Notes: a model not told the origin generated them from the sequence alone. Numbered from the stretch's first letter, positions 9,768 through 18,856 are shown. The stretch is DNA of 64,000 bases from Moraxella oculi (GCF_023336735.1 NZ_JAMBAQ010000004.1:1-64000); one strand, 5' to 3'. A program made the numbers and translations.

Positions 9768-10427
9768 TTATTCTTGATCTTCTGCGTCAGCATCACTCTC
9801 TTTGGTTGCTTCTTCTGCGTCAGCTTCTTCAGTCGACTCTTCAACTTCTTCAACGGTTGGTGCTTGCATGCTGACAATCGCATTTTCCAGTTCGCTGTCG
9901 TCTTGCAATACCAAGCTTAGACCTTGAGGTAGTGCCACATCGCCCAAGCGGATGTTATCACCCACTTCCAGTTTGGCAACATCAATCTCGATGAATTCAG
10001 GCAAATTGCGTGGTAAGCAAGTCACTTGAATGTCATTGACAAGCTGAGTAAGAACACCGCCAGTTTTCTTGCCAGCTGATTCTTCTTCATTGATGACACG
10101 CACAGGCACGCTAAAGTTCATTTCTTGACCACGAACGATGCGTTGGAAATCGGCGTGTAGTGGGAAGCCTTTTGATGGGTGGCGTTGTAGTGCTTTGATG
10201 ATGACTTCTTGTTTTGTGCCATCTAGCTCAATGCTGATGATGCTAGAAAAAAACGCATCTTCTGAAATGGCTTTAACCAACTCGTTGGTCTTGACACAGA
10301 TAGAAACTGCTTCACCTTCACCGCCATAGATGATGGCAGGGATTAGGTTTTCTTTACGCAGGCGGCGGCTCGCACCTTTGCCCTGCTGCTCGTTAGAACG
10401 CACTACGGCATTAAGAGTATAACTCAT
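9768..10427 (-). CDS. rplY: Large-subunit ribosomal protein L25, long CTC form
   Basis: The 219-residue protein has the 5S-rRNA-binding L25 domain (~1-95, with GKGASRRLRKENLIPAIIYG) and the C-terminal TL5/CTC beta domain. It is therefore the two-domain 'general stress protein CTC' form, longer than the ~94-residue L25 of E. coli. The last ~35 residues are almost entirely Glu, Asp, Ala and Ser, an acidic tail. AAGGAATC sits before ATG 10427. Upstream lies a near-consensus promoter and a leader of about 95 bases with a tandem 13-base repeat. It precedes pth in the conserved prs-rplY-pth order, although putP interrupts that order here. Confidence 0.96.
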   Translation of the reverse strand: MSYTLNAVVRSNEQQGKGASRRLRKENLIPAIIYGGEGEAVSICVKTNELVKAISEDAFFSSIISIELDGTKQEVIIKALQRHPSKGFPLHADFQRIVRGQEMNFSVPVRVINEEESAGKKTGGVLTQLVNDIQVTCLPRNLPEFIEIDVAKLEVGDNIRLGDVALPQGLSLVLQDDSELENAIVSMQAPTVEEVEESTEEADAEEATKESDADAEDQE

Positions 10428-10479
10428 GATGATTCCTTAAATGGGAAATGAATGATGGTTTAGACTTGCGACCAGTCTG

Positions 10480-10512
10480 TTAAGCTTTCTAGCCATCCAT
10501 TAAGATTTCTAG
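10480..10512 (-). repeat. Tandem 13-base direct repeat in the rplY leader
   Basis: TTAAGCTTTCTAG (10480-10492) and TTAAGATTTCTAG (10500-10512) differ at one base and are spaced exactly 20 bases apart. Both lie between the predicted rplY transcription start (~10520) and its ATG. The role is unknown. Confidence 0.6.
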
Positions 10513-10526
10513 AAAATCAGCCAGTA

Positions 10527-10555
10527 ATTGTACCAAAAATTTTACCCATTGGCAA
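10527..10555 (-). promoter_or_regulatory. Sigma-70 promoter for rplY
   Basis: On the minus strand TTGCCA (10555-10550) and TACAAT (10532-10527) are separated by exactly 17 bases. The start of transcription would fall near 10520. Confidence 0.75.
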
Positions 10556-10785
10556 AGGTTTTGTGCATATGATCAAGCATGGAGGGTTATCATGCCTTAG
10601 GGTGAGTTGATAAAAATGTATCCATTGAGAAAAATTCTTATTTATGCGACACATTGTATGTCATTTTAATATATAATGGGTGGTTTTATTATAGTAACAT
10701 CACGCCTTGATTGATGTTTGTGATGACAAAGATGGGCTGGTGAATAAAAGTTGTGATCTTTTAAAATACCATGAAGGAGGGTGCT
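10556..10785. other. Remainder of the divergent rplY-putP gap
   Basis: The whole gap is 358 bases. On the putP side a TATAAT (10672-10677) lies in an AT-rich stretch, a plausible putP -10 box without a good -35 box. No ORF or terminator is seen. Confidence 0.45.
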
Positions 10786-12279
10786 ATGAATGTGGCATTT
10801 GGTGTATGGATTTCGTTGGCAATTTATTTTTTATTGATGATCGCCATCGGTGTGTATGCTTATTTTAAACAAAAAAATGATGTTGAGGGCTATATGTTAG
10901 GCGGTCGTAATTTGGGACCTGCGGTAACGGCATTGTCAGCTGGGGCATCAGACATGTCAGGTTGGCTGCTGTTGGGGTTGCCAGGCTATATGTACGCATC
11001 TGGGGTGGTGAGCATTTGGATTGCTCTTGGTTTGACCATCGGTGCATTCGCTAATTATCTCATCGTAGCTCCTCGTTTGCGTGTCTTTACTGAGGTGGTG
11101 GATAATGCCATCACATTGCCTGACTATTTCTCCAACCGCTTTCATGACACTTCTCATCTGTTGCGCATCATGTCAGCAGTGGTCATCATTGTATTTTTTA
11201 CCGTCTATACGGCAGCAAGCTTAGTGGCTGGTGGAAAACTCTTTGAAAGCTCGCTAGGGTTGTCATACAGTCTGGGTCTTTGGGTAACGGCAGGTGTGGT
11301 AGTGGCCTACACACTTTTTGGCGGTTTTTTGGCAGTGTCGTTGACTGATTTTGTGCAAGGGGTCATCATGCTCATTGCCATGATATTGGTGCCAATCGTC
11401 GCCTTCACTGAGATTGGTGGTGTGGGCGAAGGGTTGGCAGTGGCCAAGATGACCAATCCCCAAGTGTTCAACTGGACTAATGGCGTAACATTGGCTGGTA
11501 TCATTTCTTTGATGGCATGGGGTTTTGGGTATTTTGGTCAGCCGCACATCATTGTGCGTTTTATGGCAATCCGTTCGGTGAAAGATGTGCCAGTAGCAAC
11601 CGCTATTGGCATGAGTTGGATGATTGTCAGCTTGATTGGTGCTTTGATGGTGGGGCTATCTGGGGTTGCTTATATTGCTAAGACTGGCATGTCGCTTAAT
11701 GATCCTGAGACGATTTTTTTGGTATTTTCCCAAGTGCTATTCCACCCCTTAATTTCTGGCTTTTTGCTGGCGGCGATTTTGGCGGCAATCATGAGTACCA
11801 TCTCTAGTCAGTTGCTTGTGGTGTCTAGTTCATTGACTCGTGATGTGTATAAATTATTTTTTGATAAAGAAGCTTCAGAATCTCGCCAAGTACTGGTCGG
11901 TCGTTTGTCGGTGGTGCTGGTGGCGATTGTGGCAATTATCTTGGCAGCAGACAGTAACAGCTCGGTGCTAAAATTGGTATCGCATGCTTGGGCAGGATTT
12001 GGTGCGGCATTTGGCCCCTTGGTCATTTTAAGTTTGATGTGGAAACGCATGAATCGAAACGGGGCGTTGGCAGGCATGATTGTTGGTGCATTGACAGTGA
12101 TTGTATGGGTGTATGGTGGCTTTGAGATTGGTGGTCAGCCTGCTAATGATGCCATCTATTCCATCTTACCAGGTTTTGGGGCAAGTTTTATGACAACCAT
12201 CGTGGTTAGTCTGATGACAAGCCCACCAAAAGATTTTATCGTTGGGCGTTTTGAACAAATGGAAAAAATGCTCAAATAG
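10786..12279 (+). CDS. putP: Sodium/proline symporter
   Basis: The inner membrane protein is of the solute:sodium symporter family and should import L-proline with Na+. I choose ATG 10786 (497 residues) because AAGGAGG lies at 10774-10780; the ATG at 10771 overlaps this site. There are about 13 hydrophobic helices. The early segment GGRNLGPAVTALSAGASDMSGWLLLGLPG (key residues S, D and G of the SSSF signature, ~35-65) and the region around GFGYFGQPHI match PutP closely. The length is that of E. coli PutP (502). It sits alone on the plus strand between rplY and prs, breaking an otherwise conserved cluster. No putA is present in the window. Confidence 0.95.
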   Translation: MNVAFGVWISLAIYFLLMIAIGVYAYFKQKNDVEGYMLGGRNLGPAVTALSAGASDMSGWLLLGLPGYMYASGVVSIWIALGLTIGAFANYLIVAPRLRVFTEVVDNAITLPDYFSNRFHDTSHLLRIMSAVVIIVFFTVYTAASLVAGGKLFESSLGLSYSLGLWVTAGVVVAYTLFGGFLAVSLTDFVQGVIMLIAMILVPIVAFTEIGGVGEGLAVAKMTNPQVFNWTNGVTLAGIISLMAWGFGYFGQPHIIVRFMAIRSVKDVPVATAIGMSWMIVSLIGALMVGLSGVAYIAKTGMSLNDPETIFLVFSQVLFHPLISGFLLAAILAAIMSTISSQLLVVSSSLTRDVYKLFFDKEASESRQVLVGRLSVVLVAIVAIILAADSNSSVLKLVSHAWAGFGAAFGPLVILSLMWKRMNRNGALAGMIVGALTVIVWVYGGFEIGGQPANDAIYSILPGFGASFMTTIVVSLMTSPPKDFIVGRFEQMEKMLK

Positions 12280-12290
12280 TATCTGATGAT

Positions 12291-12325
12291 AAAAATGCCT
12301 CAAGTGTGAATTTGGGGTATTTTTA
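12291..12325 (+). terminator. Terminator after putP
   Basis: ATGCCTCAA (12295-12303) pairs, with two G-T pairs, with TTGGGGTAT (12312-12320), followed by TTTT. Confidence 0.6.
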
Positions 12326-12344
12326 TTGGATTTTATCATGCAAT

Positions 12345-12372
12345 AAAAAACCCCATCAATTTTTTGATGGGG
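12345..12372 (-). terminator. Terminator after prs
   Basis: On the minus strand CCCCATCAA and TTGATGGGG form a 9-bp stem (12364-12372 with 12351-12359) with a short A/T loop, followed by TTTTTT. It lies 20 bases past the prs stop codon. Confidence 0.88.
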
Positions 12373-12391
12373 CTTGACTTAGTAACCGCAT

Positions 12392-13345
12392 TCAGATGCT
12401 ATACTCAAACAACGCACTGATGGATTCTTCGTTATTGATGCGTCTTAGACTTTCTGCCAGTAAAGAAGCAATGCTTACTTGGCGAATCTTTGGACAAGAT
12501 TTGGCAGAGTCTGATAATGGAATGGTGTCTGTAACGACAATCTCATCAAGAGCAGAATCTTTGATGTTGTCAATCGCCTTGCCTGACAATACAGGATGGG
12601 TAATGTAGCCCACCACTCGGCGTGCACCATTGTCTTTTAGGGCTTGAGCAGCCTTGCATAGCGTGCCTGCAGTATCCACGATGTCATCAATGATGACACA
12701 ATCACGACCATCGACATCGCCGATGATGTGCATCACTTGCGATTCATTGGCACGCGCACGGCGCTTGTCGATGATGGCAAGGTCGGCATCGCCGAGCAGC
12801 TTGGCCATCGCACGCGCACGCACCACGCCACCAACATCTGGTGAGACGACCATCAGGTTGTCGTAGTTTTGTTGTTTTAGATCGCTTAATAATACAGGCG
12901 TGCCGTACAGATTGTCCACAGGCACATCAAAAAAGCCCTGGATTTGGTCGGCGTGTAAATCCACGACCATCACACGGTCAATGCCAGAGATTGACAGCAT
13001 GTCAGCGACCACTTTGGCAGAGATGGGTACACGAGCCGAGCGTGGGCGACGATCTTGGCGGGCATAGCCAAAATATGGAATCACTGCTGTGATACGACCT
13101 GCACTAGAGCGACGAAGGGCATCTGCCAAGAGTACGACTTCCATCAAGTTGTCATTGGTGGGTACGCAGGTCGGTTGCAAGATGAACACATCTTTACCAC
13201 GCACATTTTCTTTGATTTCAATGGCGATTTCGCCATCAGAAAAGCGAGTGATGTCAGCTTTGCTAAGAGGGATATGGAGATGGTCAGCGACAGTCTGGGC
13301 AAGCTCAGGGTTGGCACTGCCTGAGAAGATGGCCATGTATGACAT
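12392..13345 (-). CDS. prs: Ribose-phosphate pyrophosphokinase (PRPP synthase)
   Basis: The enzyme makes 5-phosphoribosyl-1-pyrophosphate from ribose-5-phosphate and ATP for nucleotide, His, Trp and NAD synthesis. The 317 residues match the class I family length. Visible motifs are [10 protein letters not shown] near the N-terminus, [20 protein letters not shown] (flexible loop and ATP site, ~94-113), and the PRPP-binding [15 protein letters not shown] (~215-229). AGGATC precedes ATG 13345. It lies downstream of the two tRNA-Gln genes on the same strand, in the order ispE-tRNA-Gln-prs usual for Moraxellaceae and pseudomonads. A terminator between the tRNAs and prs implies a separate promoter. 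Confidence 0.98.
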   Translation of the reverse strand: MSYMAIFSGSANPELAQTVADHLHIPLSKADITRFSDGEIAIEIKENVRGKDVFILQPTCVPTNDNLMEVVLLADALRRSSAGRITAVIPYFGYARQDRRPRSARVPISAKVVADMLSISGIDRVMVVDLHADQIQGFFDVPVDNLYGTPVLLSDLKQQNYDNLMVVSPDVGGVVRARAMAKLLGDADLAIIDKRRARANESQVMHIIGDVDGRDCVIIDDIVDTAGTLCKAAQALKDNGARRVVGYITHPVLSGKAIDNIKDSALDEIVVTDTIPLSDSAKSCPKIRQVSIASLLAESLRRINNEESISALFEYSI

Positions 13346-13467
13346 ATGATGATCCTATAAAAAGGGTTGGAAAAGTACAGGCTTATTCTACCATTTTTTA
13401 TATACGATTTGCACCGCTTTGGCGAATTTTCTTGTAACAGGCAGGCTGTTGGCATGTCTTGCGTAAA

Positions 13468-13502
13468 TAAAAAAAGCCAACCCAAAAAGGATTGACTTTT
13501 TT
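13468..13502 (-). terminator. Terminator after the tRNA-Gln pair
   Basis: On the minus strand AAGTCAATCC (13498-13489) pairs fully, with G-U pairs, with GGGTTGGCTT (13483-13474), then a T run. It begins 20 bases after the second tRNA. T runs flank both sides. Confidence 0.8.
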
Positions 13503-13522
13503 ATACAAGCTAAGCTTGAGTA

Positions 13523-13598
13523 TGGCAGAGGTAGCTGGACTCGAACCAACGAATGTCAGGATCAAAACCTGATGCCTTACCAACTTGGCGATACCCCT
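13523..13598 (-). tRNA. tRNA-Gln (anticodon TTG), promoter-distal copy
   Basis: The 76-base gene has an encoded CCA end. The anticodon stem TCAGG/CCTGA encloses loop TTTTGAT with anticodon TTG. The T arm has GGTTCGAGTCC. The acceptor stem is AGGGGTA paired with TACCTCT, with discriminator G. It is 25 bases from the other copy and probably shares its transcript. Confidence 0.97.
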
Positions 13599-13623
13599 AA
13601 AAGTTTTTAAAAACTTTCAAAAA

Positions 13624-13699
13624 TGGCAGAGGCGGCTGGACTCGAACCAACGAATGTCAGGATCAAAACCTGATGCCTTACCAACTTGGCGACGCCCCT
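13624..13699 (-). tRNA. tRNA-Gln (anticodon TTG), promoter-proximal copy
   Basis: This is identical to the neighbouring copy except in the acceptor stem, AGGGGCG paired with CGCCTCT: two base pairs are swapped (U-A, A-U to C-G, G-C) with pairing kept. CCA is encoded. It begins about 13 bases after a consensus -10 box, so the primary transcript would carry a very short 5' leader. Confidence 0.97.
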
Positions 13700-13712
13700 A
13701 TATAGGCAGACA

Positions 13713-13740
13713 ATTATACCGATTTTTTTTTATTATGCAA
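13713..13740 (-). promoter_or_regulatory. Promoter of the tRNA-Gln pair
   Basis: On the minus strand TTGCAT (13740-13735) and TATAAT (13718-13713) are 16 bases apart. The spacer contains nine consecutive A residues. Confidence 0.75.
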
Positions 13741-13805
13741 GTGTTTTTTATAAAAAAATTTAAAAAAATCATTAATTATGGAAAAAGTCATCGAATATCA
13801 GATAC

Positions 13806-14696
13806 TTACAAACCATACAACCCATCACAAATGACCGCACGGCAAGGAGCAAGTTGTTGCCAAATACTGGCGTGCTTGTACTCATCATCACACAATGGTA
13901 TGAATACCGCACTACCTGTACCAGTCATTCGTGGTCTGGCTTGGCAAGGCAGATTGTGCAAATATGCCAAAGCATCTTTGACTGGCAGGCTGTCTTGCAT
14001 GGCGATGGCTTCAAAGCAGTTATGAAATGGCAATGTCAACTGTAACTCAAATTTGTCAATCTGCTGATCCAAATCACTAATGATAGGGGTGTTTTTTTGG
14101 AGTGCTGGGTGTTTAAAAAAATGAGCAGTTGCCAAGTGGTCATCTGGCATGAGTAGCAGATAAGAACGCTTTGGCAGATGAATCGGTGTTAGCATTTCTC
14201 CAATGCCTGTGGCGATGGCATCACTTTGATGGGCGTGGGAAAAGATAAAAAATGGCACATCAGCTCCGAGCGTGGCGGCGATGTCAATGAGTGTTTGTGT
14301 GCTAAGGCGTAGATCCCAAAGTTGATTGAGTGCAATGAGTGTGGTAGCACAGTTGGACGAGCCGCCGCCAAGTCCTGCCCCTGTTGGAATGCGTTTATCT
14401 AGGTGGATGCGTAGGGGTCTGGCATGTTGTGGGTAATGTAGGGCGAGTGTCTGCACTGCTTTGCTGATGAGATTGTCATTCAGGCTGTCGGTCAGATGAT
14501 CTGCTCCCGTGAGCGTCAGCAAACAGTTGGCTTGCCTACTGTTGTCATCATCATAAGCCAGATAAAAGTCAATCTGATCGCCAAAATCCACCGATCGAAA
14601 GACGCTTTGTAAATCGTGATAGCCATCGTTACGCTGTGCGGTGATGTGTAGAAATAAATTGATTTTGGCAGGGGAGAATAATCGTAGTGTCTGCAT
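13806..14696 (-). CDS. ispE: 4-diphosphocytidyl-2-C-methyl-D-erythritol kinase
   Basis: This GHMP-family kinase phosphorylates CDP-ME at the 2-hydroxyl, the fourth step of the MEP isoprenoid pathway, in the cytoplasm. The 296 residues fit the family. Motif 1 is seen at the N-terminus (SPAKINLFLHITAQRNDGYHDLQS), the ATP-binding PTGAGLGGGSSNCATTL at ~95-111, and the C-terminal GTGSAVF loop at ~265. The gene starts 12 bases after the lolB stop codon, so lolB-ispE form an operon. The tRNA-Gln pair follows on the same strand, but has its own promoter in the gap after the ispE stop codon. Confidence 0.97.
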   Translation of the reverse strand: MQTLRLFSPAKINLFLHITAQRNDGYHDLQSVFRSVDFGDQIDFYLAYDDDNSRQANCLLTLTGADHLTDSLNDNLISKAVQTLALHYPQHARPLRIHLDKRIPTGAGLGGGSSNCATTLIALNQLWDLRLSTQTLIDIAATLGADVPFFIFSHAHQSDAIATGIGEMLTPIHLPKRSYLLLMPDDHLATAHFFKHPALQKNTPIISDLDQQIDKFELQLTLPFHNCFEAIAMQDSLPVKDALAYLHNLPCQARPRMTGTGSAVFIPLCDDEYKHASIWQQLAPCRAVICDGLYGL

Positions 14697-14708
14697 GTCA
14701 ATATCACA

Positions 14709-15290
14709 TCACTTGTCATGCACGATGACCATGACGAGGCGATGACCATCAGTATGTGTGATTTTTAGGCGATAGGGGATATTGGCCTTGTAGTCAAAAT
14801 TAGCAGTCCAGTCGCCATTGACAGCACGAATGAGCTTGCCCTGCTGATCGTATTGTTGATCAATGTCGCTTGGGGCGGTATGTCCGATGATCCAATAGGG
14901 CAGTTGGCTGATGGGTGCTTGCCAGCCTGTTGCCTTTAATAGCAAGCTTTCTGGACTGTCAGCAACGAGACTGCCTTGATTGCCATCAAGTTTGGCGGTT
15001 TGTCCATCAAAGCTGATGGCGGTCGTACCGATTCCAAGTGCACCTGTCAATTCAATGGCGAATCTGTCGCCTTGCTGTGCCCACGAATAAAATGCTGTAG
15101 CTGACTGATTGCCATTTGGTGATGTGCTGGTGATGCTGATTTTGCCACTGATATTAAAGGCAATCGGCATTTTGATGGATTGGGTGTTTGTTGTGGTTAT
15201 GGGTGTGATTTTAGGAAGCGTTTGGCAGCCAGATAATAAACATGCCCCCATGAGTAATGCTAGGTGTGATTTTTGGGTGATGGTTGTCAT
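14709..15290 (-). CDS. lolB: Outer membrane lipoprotein LolB
   Basis: LolB accepts lipoproteins from the periplasmic carrier LolA and inserts them in the outer membrane. The 193-residue product starts with a lipoprotein signal (lipobox LLSGC, Cys ~22). The mature part has the LolB pattern: ISGKISI, a TAFYSWAQQGDRFAIELTG stretch (~66-85), and a hydrophobic loop around SPESLLLKATGW. There is no Asp after the acylated Cys (Gln at +2), consistent with outer membrane retention. Position between the TPR gene and ispE is the conserved one. Sequence similarity within this family is low, so context carries part of the call. Confidence 0.93.
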   Translation of the reverse strand: MTTITQKSHLALLMGACLLSGCQTLPKITPITTTNTQSIKMPIAFNISGKISITSTSPNGNQSATAFYSWAQQGDRFAIELTGALGIGTTAISFDGQTAKLDGNQGSLVADSPESLLLKATGWQAPISQLPYWIIGHTAPSDIDQQYDQQGKLIRAVNGDWTANFDYKANIPYRLKITHTDGHRLVMVIVHDK

Positions 15291-15331
15291 GGTGTTTTTC
15301 CTGTTTGCTGTTCAATAGGGGTGTTATGGTG

Positions 15332-17263
15332 TTAATAAAGCTGAGTGATGTTGGTCTTTGTTTTATCATCATCGAAGCCATATTTACTTTGTAATTGAGA
15401 CAGGGTTTTTTTGACCATCTCATCATCACCCAATCCTTGATAAGCTCGAACCAATAAAATCCCCGCATTTAAATCCAGCGATACCTCATAAGGTGCTTGT
15501 AGATAACTCAAGACGGTCTGGTAATGTCCTTGATGTAGGGCGTTTTCACCAAGCAATAATAGAGCGCCAAGATGCGTTTCGGTATCATATGATGGGTCGT
15601 CTGCAGGAATTTGACTGAGTGTTTTAGCGGTCGCTAAAGCGTTTTGATCATCTGGATTTTTATGTAAATTTAGCTTGGCTTGTGCAAGTTGGTAGCGTGG
15701 ATTATGCTCATCCATACGAATCAGTCTTGTAATGATGTCTTGTTGCTCATCTTGGGTAAGTTCATTTTCAAGCAATTCGTAGCTGGCAAATAGTAAGCGG
15801 TCGTCATCGGGGTTTTGGTGATTGGCGGTGGCCAAGATGTCTTTGGCTGCTTGGAGATTGCCTTGACGCAGACGGATTTCTGCTTCTAAAAGATAGCTGT
15901 CGGTGGCATAAATTGGGTATTCATCTCGCAGTCTTATCAGCGTGGACATGGCGGCTGCAACATTATTATCAAGCAGGTAAAAACCCACCACCTTGGTGCG
16001 TGCATCCAGCACATTCTCGCCAGTTCTGACTTTCTCGTAGTGCTGCCTTGCATGTAGGGCATCACCTAGGCGTTCATATCCAATGCCCAGATAGTAATGT
16101 GCTTGACTGGCAAAATCAGGATTCTTAATGAGTGGTGTGAGTAGCTCTATGGAATGCCTGTACTCACCAATGTCAAGCCCAACAAGCCCTGCTAAAAGTA
16201 TCACATCGGGATTGTGGGTGTTCTTATTGGCAGTCAATAGCAGTTGCCAGGCATTTTTCAAATCACCTTGGTTGATGAGGTGGCGTATTTCATACAAATA
16301 AAGCGAAGTCTCATGAGGGAGGGCTTGCTGTTTGGCGTGTAAAAATTGCCATAATTCGTCAGTCTGGTTTGCCAAGCTTAGAATGTCAAGCTTTAGATTG
16401 ATGAAGGCAAGATTGTTAGGCTCGGCTTTAAGAGCGTTATTGATGTGAAATAAAGATGCTTCATAATCACCAAGGCGCATGAGTAGACCTGAGCGTAGAG
16501 CCGCTACCGAAGTGTTATCGCTGTCAATTTTACGCAAAGCACTTAGCAAAGTCTCTTGATCTTTGGCATTGGTGGGAAAGATATTCTCAAAAATTTGCGT
16601 CAAGTCTGCATTCGGGTCATATCTTAAAATCATCGCCAGCATTTGTGAGGCTTTATCATAGTCGTTCGCCTTTAACGCCAAGTGCGTCACATAAAACCAT
16701 GCAGGAATGTGTTCGGGGTTTTTGACTTGCCAGGCGGTTGCAAACGCCAAAGACTCTTTGGGTGTTTCATACTCAATCGACAAACTTAATGCACGCTCAA
16801 AAATGGCGGTGCTATTGGCCTTAAAAGACTCAGTTTTGTAGATGTTTAATGCTTGCTTGATATTGCCACGATCAGCGGCAAACTCTGCTGTCAAAAGTGC
16901 GTATAAATCTGGTTTGTCAAATGCTGGTGTGCTGTCATTAGCGAATAAGCTGTCATCAAGCAGTACGCTGGGCAAATCATCAGGAATGGTGGAGTTGCCT
17001 TGACTCCCTTGTGTGTCTTGCAAGCCGTCAGTGCTGGTATCGGTAGATTGCGACACTGGCTCATCATCAGTATTTTTTTTATAAAAAGGTAGGAGAATTT
17101 TTAATAAAGGGTCAAACACCCCAGCATGAGCAGGGGTGATGTGTGGTGTCATCACGGTCAGGCATAACAGAACCGAAGTGATTTTTTTGGCATACCAACC
17201 CTTAAAAGGTGGTGAATGACCATCTTTGATGTTGGGTAAGGGTCGCCAAAATGTGATTTTCAT
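15332..17263 (-). CDS. TPR-repeat protein of the lolB-ispE cluster
   Basis: The 643-residue exported protein has a long N-terminal signal segment (~25-48, hydrophobic LLCLTVMTPHITPAHA). An Asp/Ser/Thr-rich spacer follows, then a solenoid of about ten helical repeats with tetratricopeptide spacing (for example DYDKASQMLAMILRYDPNAD and LGIGYERLGDALHARQHYEK). A TPR protein at this place, upstream of lolB, is conserved in pseudomonads and Moraxellaceae. Its function there is not established; a role in envelope assembly would fit the periplasmic location. It ends 42 bases before lolB, on the same strand. The start ATG 17263 lies opposite hemA in a 249-base divergent gap. Confidence 0.85.
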   Translation of the reverse strand: MKITFWRPLPNIKDGHSPPFKGWYAKKITSVLLCLTVMTPHITPAHAGVFDPLLKILLPFYKKNTDDEPVSQSTDTSTDGLQDTQGSQGNSTIPDDLPSVLLDDSLFANDSTPAFDKPDLYALLTAEFAADRGNIKQALNIYKTESFKANSTAIFERALSLSIEYETPKESLAFATAWQVKNPEHIPAWFYVTHLALKANDYDKASQMLAMILRYDPNADLTQIFENIFPTNAKDQETLLSALRKIDSDNTSVAALRSGLLMRLGDYEASLFHINNALKAEPNNLAFINLKLDILSLANQTDELWQFLHAKQQALPHETSLYLYEIRHLINQGDLKNAWQLLLTANKNTHNPDVILLAGLVGLDIGEYRHSIELLTPLIKNPDFASQAHYYLGIGYERLGDALHARQHYEKVRTGENVLDARTKVVGFYLLDNNVAAAMSTLIRLRDEYPIYATDSYLLEAEIRLRQGNLQAAKDILATANHQNPDDDRLLFASYELLENELTQDEQQDIITRLIRMDEHNPRYQLAQAKLNLHKNPDDQNALATAKTLSQIPADDPSYDTETHLGALLLLGENALHQGHYQTVLSYLQAPYEVSLDLNAGILLVRAYQGLGDDEMVKKTLSQLQSKYGFDDDKTKTNITQLY

Positions 17264-17421
17264 GAATGAGTGGTCTTAGATGTTGTTTTGATGGGAAAAA
17301 GCTTGATGTCAAGCGTTGATTTTTAATGTTTATGGCTATTATAAAAGGATTTTTGATAAGTGCAAGGATTTATCACGGATATTGTGGGTTTTTTCATCGG
17401 TTGGGTCTTTTGGTTGGGATT

Positions 17422-17452
17422 TTGCCACAAATGCGTCAAAAACTGCTATAAT
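17422..17452 (+). promoter_or_regulatory. Extended -10 promoter for hemA
   Basis: TGC-TATAAT (17444-17452) is an extended -10 box, with TTGCCA (17422-17427) 19 bases before the hexamer. The leader to the hemA ATG would be about 55 bases. Confidence 0.7.
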
Positions 17453-17512
17453 AGATAATTTGTTGTCGTTTTGTTTATTCATCACCCAAGCGAAGTAGTG
17501 TAATTTGATAAG

Positions 17513-18856
17513 ATGAGATTAGCCGTCATTGGAGTCAATCACAAGACCGCCCCTGTCGAACTTCGTGAGAAGTTGTCATTTGGGGTGGATTTGCCACATG
17601 CCATCGATGAACTCAAAGCCTTGACGGACGGCTCAGTCATTGTCTCAACTTGTAATCGCAGTGAGATTTATGTCAAATTACCTGATGATCTAGATGGCTC
17701 TGATGTCGCTACCAATTCCGCTAGGATACAGCCTGTTGGGCTGAGTGAGTCTGTACAGAAAATTCGTGCATGGCTGGCGGATTTTAAGGGGTTGGCGTTA
17801 GATGAAATAGCACCATTTTTGTATATTTATGAAGATGACCGAGCGTTGAATCATTGGCTGCGTGTGGCAGCGGGTCTTGACTCAATGATTTTGGGAGAGC
17901 CGCAGATTTTAGGGCAGATTCGTCAAGCGGTGGCGATTTCTCGTGAGCGTGGTGCTATGGGGTGTGGTTTTGACTGGCTGACCCAGCAAGTTTTTGCCGC
18001 TGCTAGGGTGGTGCGTCGTGATACCAAAGTCGGTGCTCAAGCGGTAACGCTGGGCTTTGCGACTGCCAAACTGGTTACACAAATCTTTGAAGATCCATAC
18101 CGATTGACTTTCATGTTGGTGGCAGCAGGCGAGATGAATCGTTTGGTTGCTCATAATGTGGCGGCACTTGGTGTGGGACGAATCATCATCGCCAATCGTA
18201 GCCGTGAGCGTGCCGAATCTCTAGCGGCTGAGTTGACGGATATGTCAAAAAATGCCAATCGTGTGGTGCAAATTGAGTTGGTGCCATTGGAGGAGTTGGA
18301 TGGATATTTATCGCAAGCTGATGTGGTAAGTAGTTGTAGTGGTAGCATGAACGCACTCATCACATGCGATATGGTCAAATCCGCCCTAAAGATGCGCCGC
18401 CATCGTCCGATTTTGATGGTTGATTTGGCGGTGCCAAGAGATGTTGAGCCGTCAGTGGGTGATTTTGATGATGTGTATCTGTACTCTGTTGATGATTTGC
18501 AGCATGTCATCGCAGGCAATCTGGAGGAACGCAAACAAGCAGCGGTAGAAGCAGAGCTTTTGGTCAGTCAGTTGGTGCTTGATATTGAACATCAGATGCA
18601 GGTACAAACTGCACGCACGCAGATTATTAATTATCGGCAAGCTGCTGAAATTCATAAGAACCGACTCTTAGCAACCGCATTGTATCGTTTATCCCAAGGT
18701 GATTCTGCTGCAGAAGTGATGACTGAATTTGCCAGAGTCTTAACACAGACGCTAACGCACGCACCATCAAAACTGATTCGCCACACTGCTCAGACTGCAC
18801 AGCCAGAAGTGCTTGACATGATAACAAATACGCTAAACCATGCTTATCGGAAGTAG
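17513..18856 (+). CDS. hemA: Glutamyl-tRNA reductase
   Basis: The NADPH-dependent enzyme reduces glutamyl-tRNA to glutamate-1-semialdehyde, the first step of C5-pathway tetrapyrrole synthesis. The 447 residues include the N-terminal catalytic domain, GVNHKTAPVELREKL (~7-21) and STCNRSEIY with the nucleophilic Cys (~50). They also include AAGLDSMILGEPQILGQ (~122-138), a Rossmann NADPH domain (~170-320) and the C-terminal dimerisation helices. It is divergent from the TPR-lolB-ispE operon, as in E. coli and Acinetobacter. It ends at a shared bidirectional terminator with metQ. Confidence 0.98.
   Translation: MRLAVIGVNHKTAPVELREKLSFGVDLPHAIDELKALTDGSVIVSTCNRSEIYVKLPDDLDGSDVATNSARIQPVGLSESVQKIRAWLADFKGLALDEIAPFLYIYEDDRALNHWLRVAAGLDSMILGEPQILGQIRQAVAISRERGAMGCGFDWLTQQVFAAARVVRRDTKVGAQAVTLGFATAKLVTQIFEDPYRLTFMLVAAGEMNRLVAHNVAALGVGRIIIANRSRERAESLAAELTDMSKNANRVVQIELVPLEELDGYLSQADVVSSCSGSMNALITCDMVKSALKMRRHRPILMVDLAVPRDVEPSVGDFDDVYLYSVDDLQHVIAGNLEERKQAAVEAELLVSQLVLDIEHQMQVQTARTQIINYRQAAEIHKNRLLATALYRLSQGDSAAEVMTEFARVLTQTLTHAPSKLIRHTAQTAQPEVLDMITNTLNHAYRK

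Noticed and set aside
13585-14025. A 146-residue plus-strand frame across the tRNA-Gln and ispE regions
   Set aside because: It reads through the antisense of a tRNA and the ispE end; its composition is not protein-like.
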